In this document: in pieces, positions 39,882 through 48,810 of the stretch
Numbering within the stretch: position 1 is the first letter of the stretch
How the letters are laid out: every line of letters starts with the position of its first letter
Assembly (NCBI RefSeq): GCF_032921865.1
Contig: NZ_CP136684.1
Coordinates: 2,763,001-2,827,000 of the forward strand
Direction of reading: 5' to 3'
Length of the DNA stretch: 64,000 bases
From: Thalassospira lucentensis
Lineage (GTDB): Bacteria; Pseudomonadota; Alphaproteobacteria; Rhodospirillales; Thalassospiraceae
Program-made: the position numbers and the translations under genes
The notes under the pieces: generated by a model
Told to the model about the DNA's origin: nothing
The model's input: only the letters and a program-made list of their open reading frames with translations
The model's database searches: none

Positions 39882-42311
39882 ATGACCACAGGGGGTAAGG
39901 CGGGCATGCGGAGCCGCGGCAGACAGACGGTTTTTGCAAGCGCGCTTTTGGTGACAAGCGCGTTGGTGCCGGTCGTGATCGCGGCACCGGCGATGGCGCA
40001 GGCACAGGTGGCGCAAAGCGGGGCGGGGGTCCTTGCCGCGTCACATGCATTTGAGATTCCGGCGCAATCCATGACCAGCGCGCTGGCCCTGTTCGGGCAG
40101 CAGTCCGGTCTTCAGATCACGGTTGATGGCGCACTTGTGCGCGGGGTTGATGCGCCAGCGGTCAACGGCAGCATGACATCGCAGCAGGCGCTGGACCGGC
40201 TGTTTGCCGGAAGTGGCCTGACCTATAACATTTCCGATGACGGCACCGTGGTGGTCGAACAGATTGCAACCGGTGCGGCGGCGGCAGAAGGCGAGGTTCT
40301 TGATCCGATCCGGATTGAGGGCAATGCAGAGGGTGCTTATGGGCCAATGGGCCCGACAAAGGATAGTGTTGTTGCCAGCCGGTCGCGCACGGCATCGAAA
40401 ACCGATACGCCGATCCTTGATGATTCCGCCGCCGTGTCCGTGGTGACGCAGAAGGAACTGGAAACGCGCAATGTCCAGGACGTGCAGCAGGCGGTTGCCT
40501 ATAGTGCAGGCGTGCAGGCGGGCGAATATGGATCGGATGTGCGATATGACTATATCCGTATCCGCGGTTTTTATTCGTCGCTTTCGACCTATCGCGATGG
40601 ATTGTCGTCACGGACCTACAACTTCGTGACGGCCCGTCAGGAACCCTATGGCCTTCAGCAGGTCGATATCCTGAAAGGATCGACATCAAGCCTGTTTGGC
40701 ATGAACGGGCCGGGGGGGCTGGTCAACCTGATTACCAAACGCCCGCAGGACGAAGCCGGTGGTGAGGTTTTCACGACCCTTGGCGAAAACCATGTGCGCG
40801 GTGGCGGGGATGTGACCGGGCCGGTCGCGGAAGACAGCAACTGGACCTATCGCCTGACCGGACTTTGGCAGGATGCGGAACGCGAACAGGATTATTCGCA
40901 GGATGACCGTGTGTATATTGCGCCGGCCTTTACCTATAAGCCGAAGGCGGGAACGGAACTGACCATCCTGACCAGTTACAGCAACCGCGAAAGCAATCTG
41001 GGTTACGGCTTCCCGGCCGGGATCGAAACCAGCCGCAATGCGTTTTTCGGTGAACCGGATTTCAACACTTTCGATACCGAAGAAACCAATATCGGGTACG
41101 AGTTCTCGCACCAGATTACCGACAAGCTGCAATTCCGCCAGAACGCGCGATATACCCATGTCGATCTGGATTACGAGACGGTTTATCTGCATGACACGAC
41201 GCCACTTGGTGACCGTTGGGCTTTTGCGATCTATGGCGAGCTTGACCGTTTTGCCATCGACAACCAGATGCAGTACGACACTGCACTGAATGAAACGTTC
41301 GACAGCAAGACGCTGGTGGGGTTTGACTACAACCGCGATCAGAACCGCGAACAACGCTATGACGGGACAGCATCGCCGATTGATCCTTACAATCCGTCTT
41401 ATTGCGGGCTTTCGTGCATCAACTTTACCAGTAACTCGGACACGGAAATCACGCAGGCGGCCTATGGGCTTTATGCGCAGGAACAGCTTACGATTGCCGA
41501 TGACTGGATCGCGACCGTGGGTGGGCGTTTTGACTATGTCCAGAGCGATGTCGATACGCTGAGCAGCGGGACTGTCGAGGAACGTGACGACCATAAATTC
41601 ACATCGCGTCTAGGTCTGACCTACAAGGCGACGGACGAGATTTCGGTTTACGGGAACTATTCGGAATCTTTCCAGCCGGTCTATTCCAGCACATCGTCGC
41701 TTCCGGGCGGTGCCAAACCGCAGGAAGGCACACAGTACGAGGTTGGTATCAAATATCAGCCTGCCGCAATTGACGCGTTGTTCACTGCTGCCCTGTTTGA
41801 CCTGACACAGGAAAACGTTTCGCAATGGAGCGAGGATTATTCGGTTCATCGTCAGATCGGCGAAATCAATTCACGCGGGTTGGAGCTTGAAGGCAAGATG
41901 TCGCTTGATGAGCGCACCAACCTGACGCTGGCCTATACCTATCTTGACGCTGAAATCAAAGAAGAGGTTATTACCGACAATATTGGCAACCGTCCGTCAA
42001 ACGTTCCTGAACATAATGCATCGGCGTGGCTGGATTACACCATTCCGGAACATGGGGTGTTTGGCGACCTGACCCTTGGTGGTGGTGTCCGTTTTGTCGG
42101 GTCACGCTATAACAACGATGCCAATACCGATCTGCTGGGATCGCATACGGTGGTTGATGCCATGGTGAATTACATGGTGACGGACAATGTCAGCCTTGCG
42201 GTCAATGCGACCAACCTGTTTGACCGGGAATATGTCGCGTCCAACACGTTCGGCAGCCGTTTCTATGGTGAGGGCCGCACGGTTCTGGCGACGCTGAAAT
42301 ATAGCTGGTAA
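39882..42311 (+). CDS. TonB-dependent siderophore receptor with STN domain
   Basis: The protein has 809 residues. A signal peptide covers about 1-40 (ending APAMAQAQ). An N-terminal STN signalling domain (about 55-125: AFEIPAQSMTSALALFGQQSGLQITVDGALV) shows it can talk to FecR. The plug domain (about 160-290: VSVVTQKELETRNVQDVQQAVAYSAGV, IRIRGFYSS, VDILKGSTSSLFGMNGPGGLVNLITKRP) resembles FhuA/FoxA-type ferrichrome and hydroxamate receptors. The rest is the outer-membrane barrel, ending in a terminal Trp (ATLKYSW). With the upstream sigma and FecR genes it forms a complete cell-surface signalling set for iron uptake. Confidence 0.95.
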   Translation: MTTGGKAGMRSRGRQTVFASALLVTSALVPVVIAAPAMAQAQVAQSGAGVLAASHAFEIPAQSMTSALALFGQQSGLQITVDGALVRGVDAPAVNGSMTSQQALDRLFAGSGLTYNISDDGTVVVEQIATGAAAAEGEVLDPIRIEGNAEGAYGPMGPTKDSVVASRSRTASKTDTPILDDSAAVSVVTQKELETRNVQDVQQAVAYSAGVQAGEYGSDVRYDYIRIRGFYSSLSTYRDGLSSRTYNFVTARQEPYGLQQVDILKGSTSSLFGMNGPGGLVNLITKRPQDEAGGEVFTTLGENHVRGGGDVTGPVAEDSNWTYRLTGLWQDAEREQDYSQDDRVYIAPAFTYKPKAGTELTILTSYSNRESNLGYGFPAGIETSRNAFFGEPDFNTFDTEETNIGYEFSHQITDKLQFRQNARYTHVDLDYETVYLHDTTPLGDRWAFAIYGELDRFAIDNQMQYDTALNETFDSKTLVGFDYNRDQNREQRYDGTASPIDPYNPSYCGLSCINFTSNSDTEITQAAYGLYAQEQLTIADDWIATVGGRFDYVQSDVDTLSSGTVEERDDHKFTSRLGLTYKATDEISVYGNYSESFQPVYSSTSSLPGGAKPQEGTQYEVGIKYQPAAIDALFTAALFDLTQENVSQWSEDYSVHRQIGEINSRGLELEGKMSLDERTNLTLAYTYLDAEIKEEVITDNIGNRPSNVPEHNASAWLDYTIPEHGVFGDLTLGGGVRFVGSRYNNDANTDLLGSHTVVDAMVNYMVTDNVSLAVNATNLFDREYVASNTFGSRFYGEGRTVLATLKYSW

Positions 42312-42336
42312 GATTTCCGATCCGTGAAGATGCAGG

Positions 42337-42365
42337 CGGCCGTATCCCCGTGATACGGCCGTTTT
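42337..42365 (+). terminator. rho-independent terminator of the receptor gene
   Basis: A perfect 10-bp stem CGGCCGTATC/GATACGGCCG (42337-42346 with 42352-42361) is followed by TTTT. Confidence 0.88.
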
Positions 42366-42446
42366 GCATGGCGGGGTTGCTGGTTGGTGTCTCTATCGGA
42401 AAACGGAAACCTTTGGTAGAATTCCGCAACGTTCCGGGAGGACATC

Positions 42447-43247
42447 ATGGATCAGCGTCTTTTGGGTAAAACGGTTCTGGTATTCGGTGGTGGCTGCTGT
42501 GCGCCGGGATGGGGAAATGGCAAGGCGACGTCCGTGCTGCTGGCCCGGGCCGGGGCGAAGGTTGCAGTGGTTGATATCAACAAGATCGCCGCAGATGAAA
42601 CCGCATCGCTGATCGAGGAAGAAGGCGGCGAGGTCATTGCATTGACCGCCGATATCACCAAACGCGATCAGGTCGATATTGCGGTTTCGACGGCACGCGG
42701 GTCGCTGGGCGAGATTGATGTACTGGTCAATAATGTCGGGATGGTGATTGGCGGCGGGCTTGAACGGCTTGACGTTGAAGACTGGCACAGTGCGTTCAAG
42801 ACCAATGTCACCGGATTTTTCCATAGCTGCCAGGCGGTGATGCCCGCGATGCGCAAACGCAAAAGCGGATCGGTGATCAATATCGGATCGGTCAGCGGGG
42901 CGCGGCAGATGGGAATTGATTATCCGGCCTATGCCGCGGCCAAGGCGGCCGTTACGCAATTCACCAAATCGCTTGCGGTGGAATATGCGCCGCATCATGT
43001 GCGGGTCAATGCGGTGGTGCCGGGGCTTATTCACACGCCACTGGTCGAGGCATCGCTGGCACGGCTTTATGACGGGGCCGAGATCAACCGTATTCTTGAA
43101 ACCCGCAATGCACAGGTGCCGATGGGGCATATGGGTGATGCGTGGGATGTGGCAGAGGCGGTTTTGTATCTGGCATCGGACGGGGCGAAATATGTCACGG
43201 GGATCGAGCTTGTGGTTGATGGCGGGTTAAGCTGCACCACACGGTGA
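42447..43247 (+). CDS. short-chain dehydrogenase/reductase
   Basis: The protein has 266 residues from ATG 42447, with GGGAGG upstream. It is a classical SDR with catalytic Ser in NIGSVSGARQ, Tyr and Lys in YPAYAAAKAA, NNVG, and the C-terminal GIELVVDGG. The cofactor loop is unusual: VFGGGCCAPGWGNGKA instead of TG-x3-G-x-G, a variant seen in an SDR subgroup with a GWGNGKA segment. Asp42 in AVVDIN favours NAD(H). The substrate is unknown. It precedes the dienelactone hydrolase gene but a 151-bp gap with its own operator separates them. Confidence 0.88.
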   Translation: MDQRLLGKTVLVFGGGCCAPGWGNGKATSVLLARAGAKVAVVDINKIAADETASLIEEEGGEVIALTADITKRDQVDIAVSTARGSLGEIDVLVNNVGMVIGGGLERLDVEDWHSAFKTNVTGFFHSCQAVMPAMRKRKSGSVINIGSVSGARQMGIDYPAYAAAKAAVTQFTKSLAVEYAPHHVRVNAVVPGLIHTPLVEASLARLYDGAEINRILETRNAQVPMGHMGDAWDVAEAVLYLASDGAKYVTGIELVVDGGLSCTTR

Positions 43248-43271
43248 TGGGCTGCACGGTGACGGGCCATG

Positions 43272-43289
43272 AGGTGAACTGGTTCACCT
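43272..43289. promoter_or_regulatory. 18-bp palindromic operator
   Basis: Perfect arms AGGTGAAC and GTTCACCT surround TG, 110 bp upstream of the dienelactone hydrolase gene. No regulator gene is adjacent, so the binding protein is unknown. A role as an SDR 3' hairpin is less likely because no T-run follows. Confidence 0.6.
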
Positions 43290-43398
43290 GTAGCGGATTT
43301 GTGATTTGCCCGATCCGCGTGATTGCAGAAAACTTTTCGCAATCTTGCCGCCAGCATCATGATTTCCGCCCCGGCCCATCCGAAACAGGGAGCTTACG

Positions 43399-44286
43399 AT
43401 GAACCGTTTGACTGCCAAAGATTTCTCGCCGGAACTGCTTGAACTTTATGATTTCTATGCGCATGGGATCATTTCGCGCCGCGAATTTCTTGACCGGGCC
43501 GCGAAATATACTGTCGGCGGGGTCACCGCGATGTCGGTTCTGGCGTCGCTTAGTCCGGATTATGCGCTTGCGACACAGGTCGAGTTTACCGATCCCGATA
43601 TTGTCGCCGAATATATCATGTATCCGTCGCCCAACGGCCATGGCGAGGTGCGGGGCTATCTGGTGAAGCCCGCAAATCTGACGGGCAAGGTGCCCGGCGT
43701 GGTGGTGGTGCACGAAAATCGCGGGCTTAACCCCTATATCGAGGATGTGGCGCGAAGGGTGGCCAAGGCCGGTTTTATTGCCCTTGCCCCGGATGGGCTG
43801 ACATCGGTTGGCGGATACCCCGGCAATGATGACAAGGGGCGCGAATTGCAGCGCCAGGTCGACCCGACCAAGCTTATGAACGATTTCTTTGCCGCCATCG
43901 AATTCCTGACCGCGCATGAGGCAACCACGGGCAAAACCGGCATTACCGGTTTTTGTTATGGCGGGGGTGTGTCGAATGCGGCGGCGGTGGCTTATCCGGA
44001 ACTCGGTGCCGCCGTGCCGTTTTACGGCCGTCAGGCGGACGTGGCTGATGTGCCGCGCATTCAGGCGCCGTTGCTGTTGCATTATGGTGAACTGGACGAG
44101 CGGATCAATGAAGGATGGCCTGCGTATGAGGCGGCATTAAAGGAACATAACAAGGTTTATGAGGCCTATATCTATCCAGGCGCCAATCACGGGTTCCATA
44201 ATGATTCCACCCCCCGCTATGACGAGGAGCAGGCCAAGCTTGCCTGGGACCGCACGATTGCTTGGTTCAATAAATATCTGAGCTAG
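43399..44286 (+). CDS. dienelactone hydrolase family protein, Tat-exported
   Basis: The protein has 295 residues from ATG 43399. A twin-arginine-type signal ([26 protein letters not shown], about 26-52) precedes the mature part, with about 25 residues before it. The hydrolase fold shows [20 protein letters not shown], the nucleophile Cys in [12 protein letters not shown], Asp in YGELDERI and His in GANHGFHND, the Cys-Asp-His triad of dienelactone hydrolases. It cleaves lactones or related esters, here probably in the periplasm. A terminator follows. Confidence 0.9.
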   Translation: MNRLTAKDFSPELLELYDFYAHGIISRREFLDRAAKYTVGGVTAMSVLASLSPDYALATQVEFTDPDIVAEYIMYPSPNGHGEVRGYLVKPANLTGKVPGVVVVHENRGLNPYIEDVARRVAKAGFIALAPDGLTSVGGYPGNDDKGRELQRQVDPTKLMNDFFAAIEFLTAHEATTGKTGITGFCYGGGVSNAAAVAYPELGAAVPFYGRQADVADVPRIQAPLLLHYGELDERINEGWPAYEAALKEHNKVYEAYIYPGANHGFHNDSTPRYDEEQAKLAWDRTIAWFNKYLS

Positions 44287-44319
44287 GCGCGTTCTGCGTT
44301 CTGGTCCGCATGTTCATTT

Positions 44320-44355
44320 ACAGCCCGGTGGTCACTATTCCGCCGGGCTGTTTTG
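44320..44355 (+). terminator. rho-independent terminator
   Basis: Stem ACAGCCCGG/CCGGGCTGT (44320-44328 with 44343-44351) is followed by TTTGTTTTG. Confidence 0.85.
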
Positions 44356-44454
44356 TTTTGGCTGTCTTGTTTGGAGATGCTTGACGGGAATGGCTTTTAC
44401 GATACATCATAAGTTACGTGATTCGATGTGGCTTGTGATGAAAGAGCATTTCCG

Positions 44455-45102
44455 ATGCAAAACGCGACCGAACGGCCGGAAAACCCGGTTGAATTCTGGG
44501 AAGATCATTATCGGACAAAAAAGACCGACTATTCGGGTAATCCGGGGGAGTTGCTGGTGCGGTATGTGGCCGACCTGACGCCGGGGCGGGCATTGGATAT
44601 CGGCTGTTCGCATGGGGATGATGCGCTTTGGCTGGCCGGGCGGGGCTGGGATGTGACGGGGGCGGATATTTCGCAAACCGCGATTGAGCGGGCGCAGGAG
44701 CGTCTGGTGGGGAGTGACCTTGCGGGGCGGGTGCGGTTTGTCGCCTGCGATCTGGAACGCGAGATGCCGGACGGGGAATATGACCTTGTCACCGCGTCCT
44801 ATTTTCAGTCGCCGGTGGCCCTTGCGCGGGCCGATATCCTTCGGCGTGCGATGGCAAGGCTGGCGCCGGGCGGATATTTCCTGTGTATCGCGCACGCATC
44901 GGCCCCGCCGTGGCGGAAGGGCAATGGCGAACATCAGTTCCCGACCCTTCAGGAAGAGCTGGACGGGCTTGAGCTTAAACCCGATGAGTGGATTTTGCAC
45001 AAGGCCGGGAATGTGTCGCGCAGGATGACCGGGCCGGAGGGGCAGGTTGCCGAGGTGATGGATCTCGTACTGTTTTTGCAGCAACCGTCATTGTTGCTTT
45101 AA
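44455..45102 (+). CDS. class I SAM-dependent methyltransferase
   Basis: The protein has 215 residues from ATG 44455. Motif I is ALDIGCSHGDDALWLAGRG, followed by VTGADISQTAIERAQERL, VRFVACDLEREMPDGEYDLVTASYFQSP and LAPGGYFLCIAHAS. The start 'PVEFWEDHYRTKKTDYSGNPGELLVRYV' resembles TehB/thiopurine-type small-molecule methyltransferases. The substrate cannot be told. It stands alone, with no clear terminator after it. Confidence 0.88.
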   Translation: MQNATERPENPVEFWEDHYRTKKTDYSGNPGELLVRYVADLTPGRALDIGCSHGDDALWLAGRGWDVTGADISQTAIERAQERLVGSDLAGRVRFVACDLEREMPDGEYDLVTASYFQSPVALARADILRRAMARLAPGGYFLCIAHASAPPWRKGNGEHQFPTLQEELDGLELKPDEWILHKAGNVSRRMTGPEGQVAEVMDLVLFLQQPSLLL

Positions 45103-45177
45103 AGAGTTGCGGCTTTGGCGACATGGACCGTAAGGAACTTATGTCTCTTAGGCGGTTTTATCACGTTTTCAGTGTCT

Positions 45178-46089
45178 TTAGACGCGGATCGGCAGGAAGC
45201 TGCGCAGGGCGGCAATGACTGCCTGTGGAGATTCTTCAGGTAATAAGTGTCCTGCGTGGATCGTCATTCCCGTGACGTCGTTAGCCCACTGCGACCATAT
45301 TTCGATTTGGGTCTCGGCCGTGTTTCGGGGATCACTCGTTGGCCATAGGACCTGGACCGGGCATAAGAGCTTTTTACCGCTTGTTCTGTCGATCCGGTCA
45401 AGGTCCATATCTTCGTTCATTGCTGCCCGGTAGTCCTCGCAAATGGCGTGACGTACTTTGGGATTGCGAAAGGCTTCGCGATAGATGGCAAGTGCCTGTG
45501 GCTCGATATTCTCAAGACCGTTGGCCATTGTGGCCAAGCTGTGTTCGATGAAGGCATCGGGTGCTGCTGCCAGAAGTTTTTCAGGTAAACCTGCTGGTTG
45601 TGACAGGAAAAACCAATGGAAATTCCTGGCGGCGAATTGGTGATCAACAGCAGACATTGCGTCAAGCACCGGAACAACCGCAAGGGACGAGAAGGCCGTC
45701 ACCAAATCCGGGTAATCCAGAGCAAGACGAAATCCTGCACGTGCCCCGCGGTCATGCCCGACAACCGCAAACTTCTGATATCCAAGGTGCTGCATCAAGG
45801 CCGTCAGGGACCGGGCCACACGTTGTTTTGTCCAGCGTGGCTTTGTGGTGCCGATCTGACTTGCGCCATATCCTGGCAAATCAGGAATGATAAGTGTCCA
45901 TGAGCGCGCAAGATCATGAGCGATTTTTCGCCATGCGATATGGGTCTGAGGATAGCCGTGCAAGAGCAGCAATGGCGCGCCATTTCCGCCAATTACGCCA
46001 GCAAACCGAACATCATCAACCGTAACATCCAGCCGTCGAAAGCCGGGGAAAAAAGATAGGGATGCCGTTTTATCGGTGAGTAAATCCAT
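45178..46089 (-). CDS. alpha/beta hydrolase, haloacid/fluoroacetate dehalogenase-like
   Basis: The protein has 303 residues from ATG 46089, with CAGGA upstream. Motifs: LLLLHGYPQTHIAWRKIA, WTLIIPDLPGYGAS, the nucleophile elbow VVGHDRGARAGFRLALDYPD with Asp rather than Ser, and the late VQVLWPTSD and IHAGHLLPEESPQ (His). A nucleophilic Asp with HGYPQT is characteristic of fluoroacetate dehalogenases and some epoxide hydrolases. It is divergent from a Tat-exported hydrolase, with an operator palindrome between that also resembles the TetR-gene promoter further on. Confidence 0.88.
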   Translation of the reverse strand: MDLLTDKTASLSFFPGFRRLDVTVDDVRFAGVIGGNGAPLLLLHGYPQTHIAWRKIAHDLARSWTLIIPDLPGYGASQIGTTKPRWTKQRVARSLTALMQHLGYQKFAVVGHDRGARAGFRLALDYPDLVTAFSSLAVVPVLDAMSAVDHQFAARNFHWFFLSQPAGLPEKLLAAAPDAFIEHSLATMANGLENIEPQALAIYREAFRNPKVRHAICEDYRAAMNEDMDLDRIDRTSGKKLLCPVQVLWPTSDPRNTAETQIEIWSQWANDVTGMTIHAGHLLPEESPQAVIAALRSFLPIRV

Positions 46090-46142
46090 TGTGTATCCTG
46101 CGAAGCATTCGGTTCTTGGGAGCGCCAATGCACGTTCTGATA

Positions 46143-46215
46143 ATTATTTGTAGTGATCGATACAAATAATCTCTTGCGTCAGGAAGTCAAGTTATGTTTA
46201 GTGATCGCTACAAAT
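46143..46215. promoter_or_regulatory. two operator copies between divergent hydrolase genes
   Basis: Site 1 has perfect 10-bp arms ATTATTTGTA and TACAAATAAT around GTGATCGA (46143-46170). Site 2 (46194-46215) repeats GTGATCGC with TACAAAT on the right and a degenerate left arm (ATGTTTA). Both are probably bound by the TetR protein encoded at 47207, whose own promoter carries TTTAGTGA (about 47194). Confidence 0.7.
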
Positions 46216-46269
46216 TATCATTTTTACTGCGGGCGTGAATGGCCTTGCAAACAAAGGATGGAAAGCAAG

Positions 46270-47100
46270 ATGGCGATGAACAGGCGCGACCTGATCAAGA
46301 ATGCCGGCATGATGGGCATGCTGGGAATGGCATCAGCGGTTGCTGCACCCGCAAAAGCTGCGGATGCCTCTGAAGGACTTGTCGGCAAGGGGGCTTCGAA
46401 GTTCATTCTGGTGCATGGTGCGTTTCATGGGGGATGGTGTTATGGCCGAGTTGCCGCGCTTTTGCGCAAGGCGGGGCATCAGGTTTGGACGCCTTCATTA
46501 AGTGGTATGGCCGAGAATGCGCATCAATTTTCCGGATCGATCAATCTTTCGACCCATATCGAGGATATTGTTCGTCTGATTGATGCTGAAGACATTGATG
46601 ATGCCGTGTTGTGCGGGCATTCCTATGGTGGAATGGTGATTGCCGGTGTCGCGGATAAACGGCTAAAAGCGATCCGCTCGATTGTTTATCTGGATGCTTT
46701 CATGCCAGCTGATGGACAGTCGTTATTTGATCTTGATGCGCCGGGTGCCGTGCAAGCTCATTTGAACAGTGCCGCCAATAATGGCGGCCATACAATCCCG
46801 CCTATACCGTCTTCGATCTTTCGGGTGAACGAGGCCGATCAGGCCTATGTGGACAGCAAATGCACCGCGCAGCCGCTTGCGACATTCAGCGAGCGCATAA
46901 AACTTGGTGGCGATTATCAAAGGGTTGCGAAAAAAACATTCGTCTATGCCGAGGGATGGAAGGATATTTCGCCGTTTGGCGGTGCTTACGAAAAGGCAAA
47001 GACAGATTCCGGTTTTGTGACGCATAAAGTGCCGTGCGGGCATGATGTCATGATCGATATGCCTGATCATTTGGCAAAGATTTTGGTTGATGCCGTATAG
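46270..47100 (+). CDS. Tat-exported alpha/beta hydrolase
   Basis: The protein has 276 residues from ATG 46270. A twin-arginine signal MNRRDLIKNAGMMGMLGMASAVAAPAKA covers about 3-30. The fold shows FILVHGAFHGGWCYGRVA, VLCGHSYGGMVIAGVAD (nucleophile Ser), LDAFMPADGQSL and VPCGHDVMIDMP (His). 'HGAFHGGWCW' is typical of salicylate-ester/EstC-like esterases. It is followed by a hairpin and the TetR gene. The substrate is unknown; the divergent dehalogenase-like gene suggests detoxification of a related ester or halogenated compound. Confidence 0.88.
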   Translation: MAMNRRDLIKNAGMMGMLGMASAVAAPAKAADASEGLVGKGASKFILVHGAFHGGWCYGRVAALLRKAGHQVWTPSLSGMAENAHQFSGSINLSTHIEDIVRLIDAEDIDDAVLCGHSYGGMVIAGVADKRLKAIRSIVYLDAFMPADGQSLFDLDAPGAVQAHLNSAANNGGHTIPPIPSSIFRVNEADQAYVDSKCTAQPLATFSERIKLGGDYQRVAKKTFVYAEGWKDISPFGGAYEKAKTDSGFVTHKVPCGHDVMIDMPDHLAKILVDAV

Positions 47101-47110
47101 CGGATATTCT

Positions 47111-47150
47111 GTGTGCCTGCCGCTTTGTTCTGTTGAAGCGGCAGACACAC
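47111..47150 (+). terminator. hairpin between hydrolase and TetR genes
   Basis: A 15-bp stem with one mismatch (47111-47125 with 47136-47150) follows the hydrolase stop by 10 bp. There is no T-run, so it may be a weak terminator or an mRNA-stabilising hairpin. Confidence 0.6.
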
Positions 47151-47206
47151 TGTGATTGCCCGTCAATTCCTTGCCTTTTTGGGGTGTCTTGTATTTAGTG
47201 ACAACC

Positions 47207-47791
47207 ATGAATAAACAACCAGTATCCAGACGGAAAGGCCCCCGCAGTTTTGATCGCGATGAAGCGGTCAAAACTGCCATGCACCTTTTCTGGCGTCATG
47301 GATATGAAGCCGTTTCGATCAATGATCTGACACGGGCAATCGGTATTGCGCCGCCCAGTTTATACAGCGCGTTTGGCAACAAGGCCGGATTATTCCGCGA
47401 GGCTCTAGAGCTTTATGATGGGTTGCCCGGTGCGCTTGATGGTCTGACCGAAGCGGCGACACTTGAGGATGCGATCAGTGGATTGCTGCACCGGGCGGTA
47501 GAGGTGATTACAGATCCCGCACGTGAAGCAGGCTGCATGATTTCTACGGGAATGCTCGAATATGGGGCGGATCACGCGGATATTGCGGCGTCTATATCCA
47601 TGCGACGAAGTCAGATGCAATCACGTATTGCAGAAACGCTAAACCGTTGGCTCGACAAGAAAACGGCGAATGCCAAGGCGTTTTATTTAGCCACCGTCAT
47701 GCAGGGAATGTCGGTGCAGGCTCGTGATGGTGTTGCACGTTCTGATCTTAAGCAGATGATAAATGAGGTACTGGCCGGTTTGCGCTTGTAA
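47207..47791 (+). CDS. TetR family transcriptional regulator
   Basis: The protein has 194 residues from ATG 47207. Its DNA-binding domain spans about 14-62 (RSFDRDEAVKTAMHLFWRHGYEAVSINDLTRAIGIAPPSLYSAFGNKAGLFREAL). The ligand domain shows the AcuR/YxaF-like GCMISTGMLEYGADHADIAASISMRR segment. It lies just downstream of the exported hydrolase gene and probably regulates that gene, the divergent hydrolase and itself through the GTGATC-containing repeats. Confidence 0.92.
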   Translation: MNKQPVSRRKGPRSFDRDEAVKTAMHLFWRHGYEAVSINDLTRAIGIAPPSLYSAFGNKAGLFREALELYDGLPGALDGLTEAATLEDAISGLLHRAVEVITDPAREAGCMISTGMLEYGADHADIAASISMRRSQMQSRIAETLNRWLDKKTANAKAFYLATVMQGMSVQARDGVARSDLKQMINEVLAGLRL

Positions 47792-47845
47792 GTCGAAATG
47801 ATCGCAGCATCCGGAATGATGCGCGCATTATTATAACAGAGGCGA

Positions 47846-47880
47846 AAAGGGCGGGATCATGTGACCCCGCCCTTTGTTTT
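47846..47880. terminator. bidirectional terminator
   Basis: Perfect 10-bp stem AAAGGGCGGG/CCCGCCCTTT (47846-47855 with 47866-47875), followed by GTTTTTC, between the TetR gene and the convergent permease gene. Confidence 0.9.
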
Positions 47881-48807
47881 TCATTCGCGGAACTTTTCGC
47901 GGGCCGGGGCACCGCCGCGGCCACGTTTGAGGCTGGGCAGGGCCAGCATGGCGAGAACGAAAAGCCCGGTTGCCAGTTTCAGATCGGGCGGGGGCATACC
48001 GGCGGCCAGGCAGAGCGACACCAGCTGATAATAGATGATCGCGCCGACAAACGGGGCGAGGAGCTGTCGGAAGACGCTGTGTTTGCCAACAATTGCCTCG
48101 CCGATCATGAGTGCGGCCAAGCCATTGATCAGGATGCCAAGGCCCATATTCACATCGGCAAAGCCCTGTGACTGGACCATAAGCGCGCCGCTGGTGGCCG
48201 AAAAGGCACTGGCGAGGCCAACGCCGCCGATGGTTGAAACCCAGACGGAAATGCCTTGGGCCTCTGCCATGGCCGGGTTGGCGCCGACCGCGCGCATCGC
48301 CGTGCCCTTTTCGGTTTTAAAGAACCAGTTAAGCGCCACAAACACCGCAGCCCCGATGATCCCGGCAATGATGATTTTGGCCGCCGGGAAGCCCGGCGTG
48401 ACGAAGGGTGCCCAGTCAAATACCGAACCGGTGCCAAAGATCGACAGGTTCGATTTACCCATGATGCGCAGATTGATGCTGTAAAGCATCGTCATCATCA
48501 GGATCCCGGCCAGAAGCGTGTGGATGCGGAACCGCAGATGGATGAGCGCGGTACAGCAACCAGCAGCAAAACCGCACAGAAGAGCGGCGACGATCGCCAG
48601 GGCCGGATTGATTCCGGCGGCAATCAGAACCCCGGCAACACAGCCGCCCAGCGGATAGGCGCCTTCGCTGGTGAGGTCGGGGAAATGCAGGGTGCGGAAC
48701 GGGATCATGATGCCCATGACCACAAACGCCAGGATCAGGCTTTGTGCCAATGTTACCGGGACCAGTGCCACATAGCTTGTGAAGGTCGAAGAAAGGAATT
48801 CCATCAT
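47881..48807 (-). CDS. ABC transporter permease, TrpY-like
   Basis: The protein has 308 residues from ATG 48807 (a TTG three bases earlier is possible). It has about eight membrane segments. Motifs LILAFVVMGIMIPFRTLHFPDLTSEGAYPLGG and AMRAVGANPAMAEAQGISVW are characteristic of the branched-chain/purine-type permease family as in tryptophan/tyrosine TrpXYZ importers. It is the last gene of a three-gene operon with ATPase and binding protein; it overlaps nothing and follows the ATPase stop by 3 bp. Confidence 0.9.
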   Translation of the reverse strand: MMEFLSSTFTSYVALVPVTLAQSLILAFVVMGIMIPFRTLHFPDLTSEGAYPLGGCVAGVLIAAGINPALAIVAALLCGFAAGCCTALIHLRFRIHTLLAGILMMTMLYSINLRIMGKSNLSIFGTGSVFDWAPFVTPGFPAAKIIIAGIIGAAVFVALNWFFKTEKGTAMRAVGANPAMAEAQGISVWVSTIGGVGLASAFSATSGALMVQSQGFADVNMGLGILINGLAALMIGEAIVGKHSVFRQLLAPFVGAIIYYQLVSLCLAAGMPPPDLKLATGLFVLAMLALPSLKRGRGGAPAREKFRE

Positions 48808-48810
48808 CAA

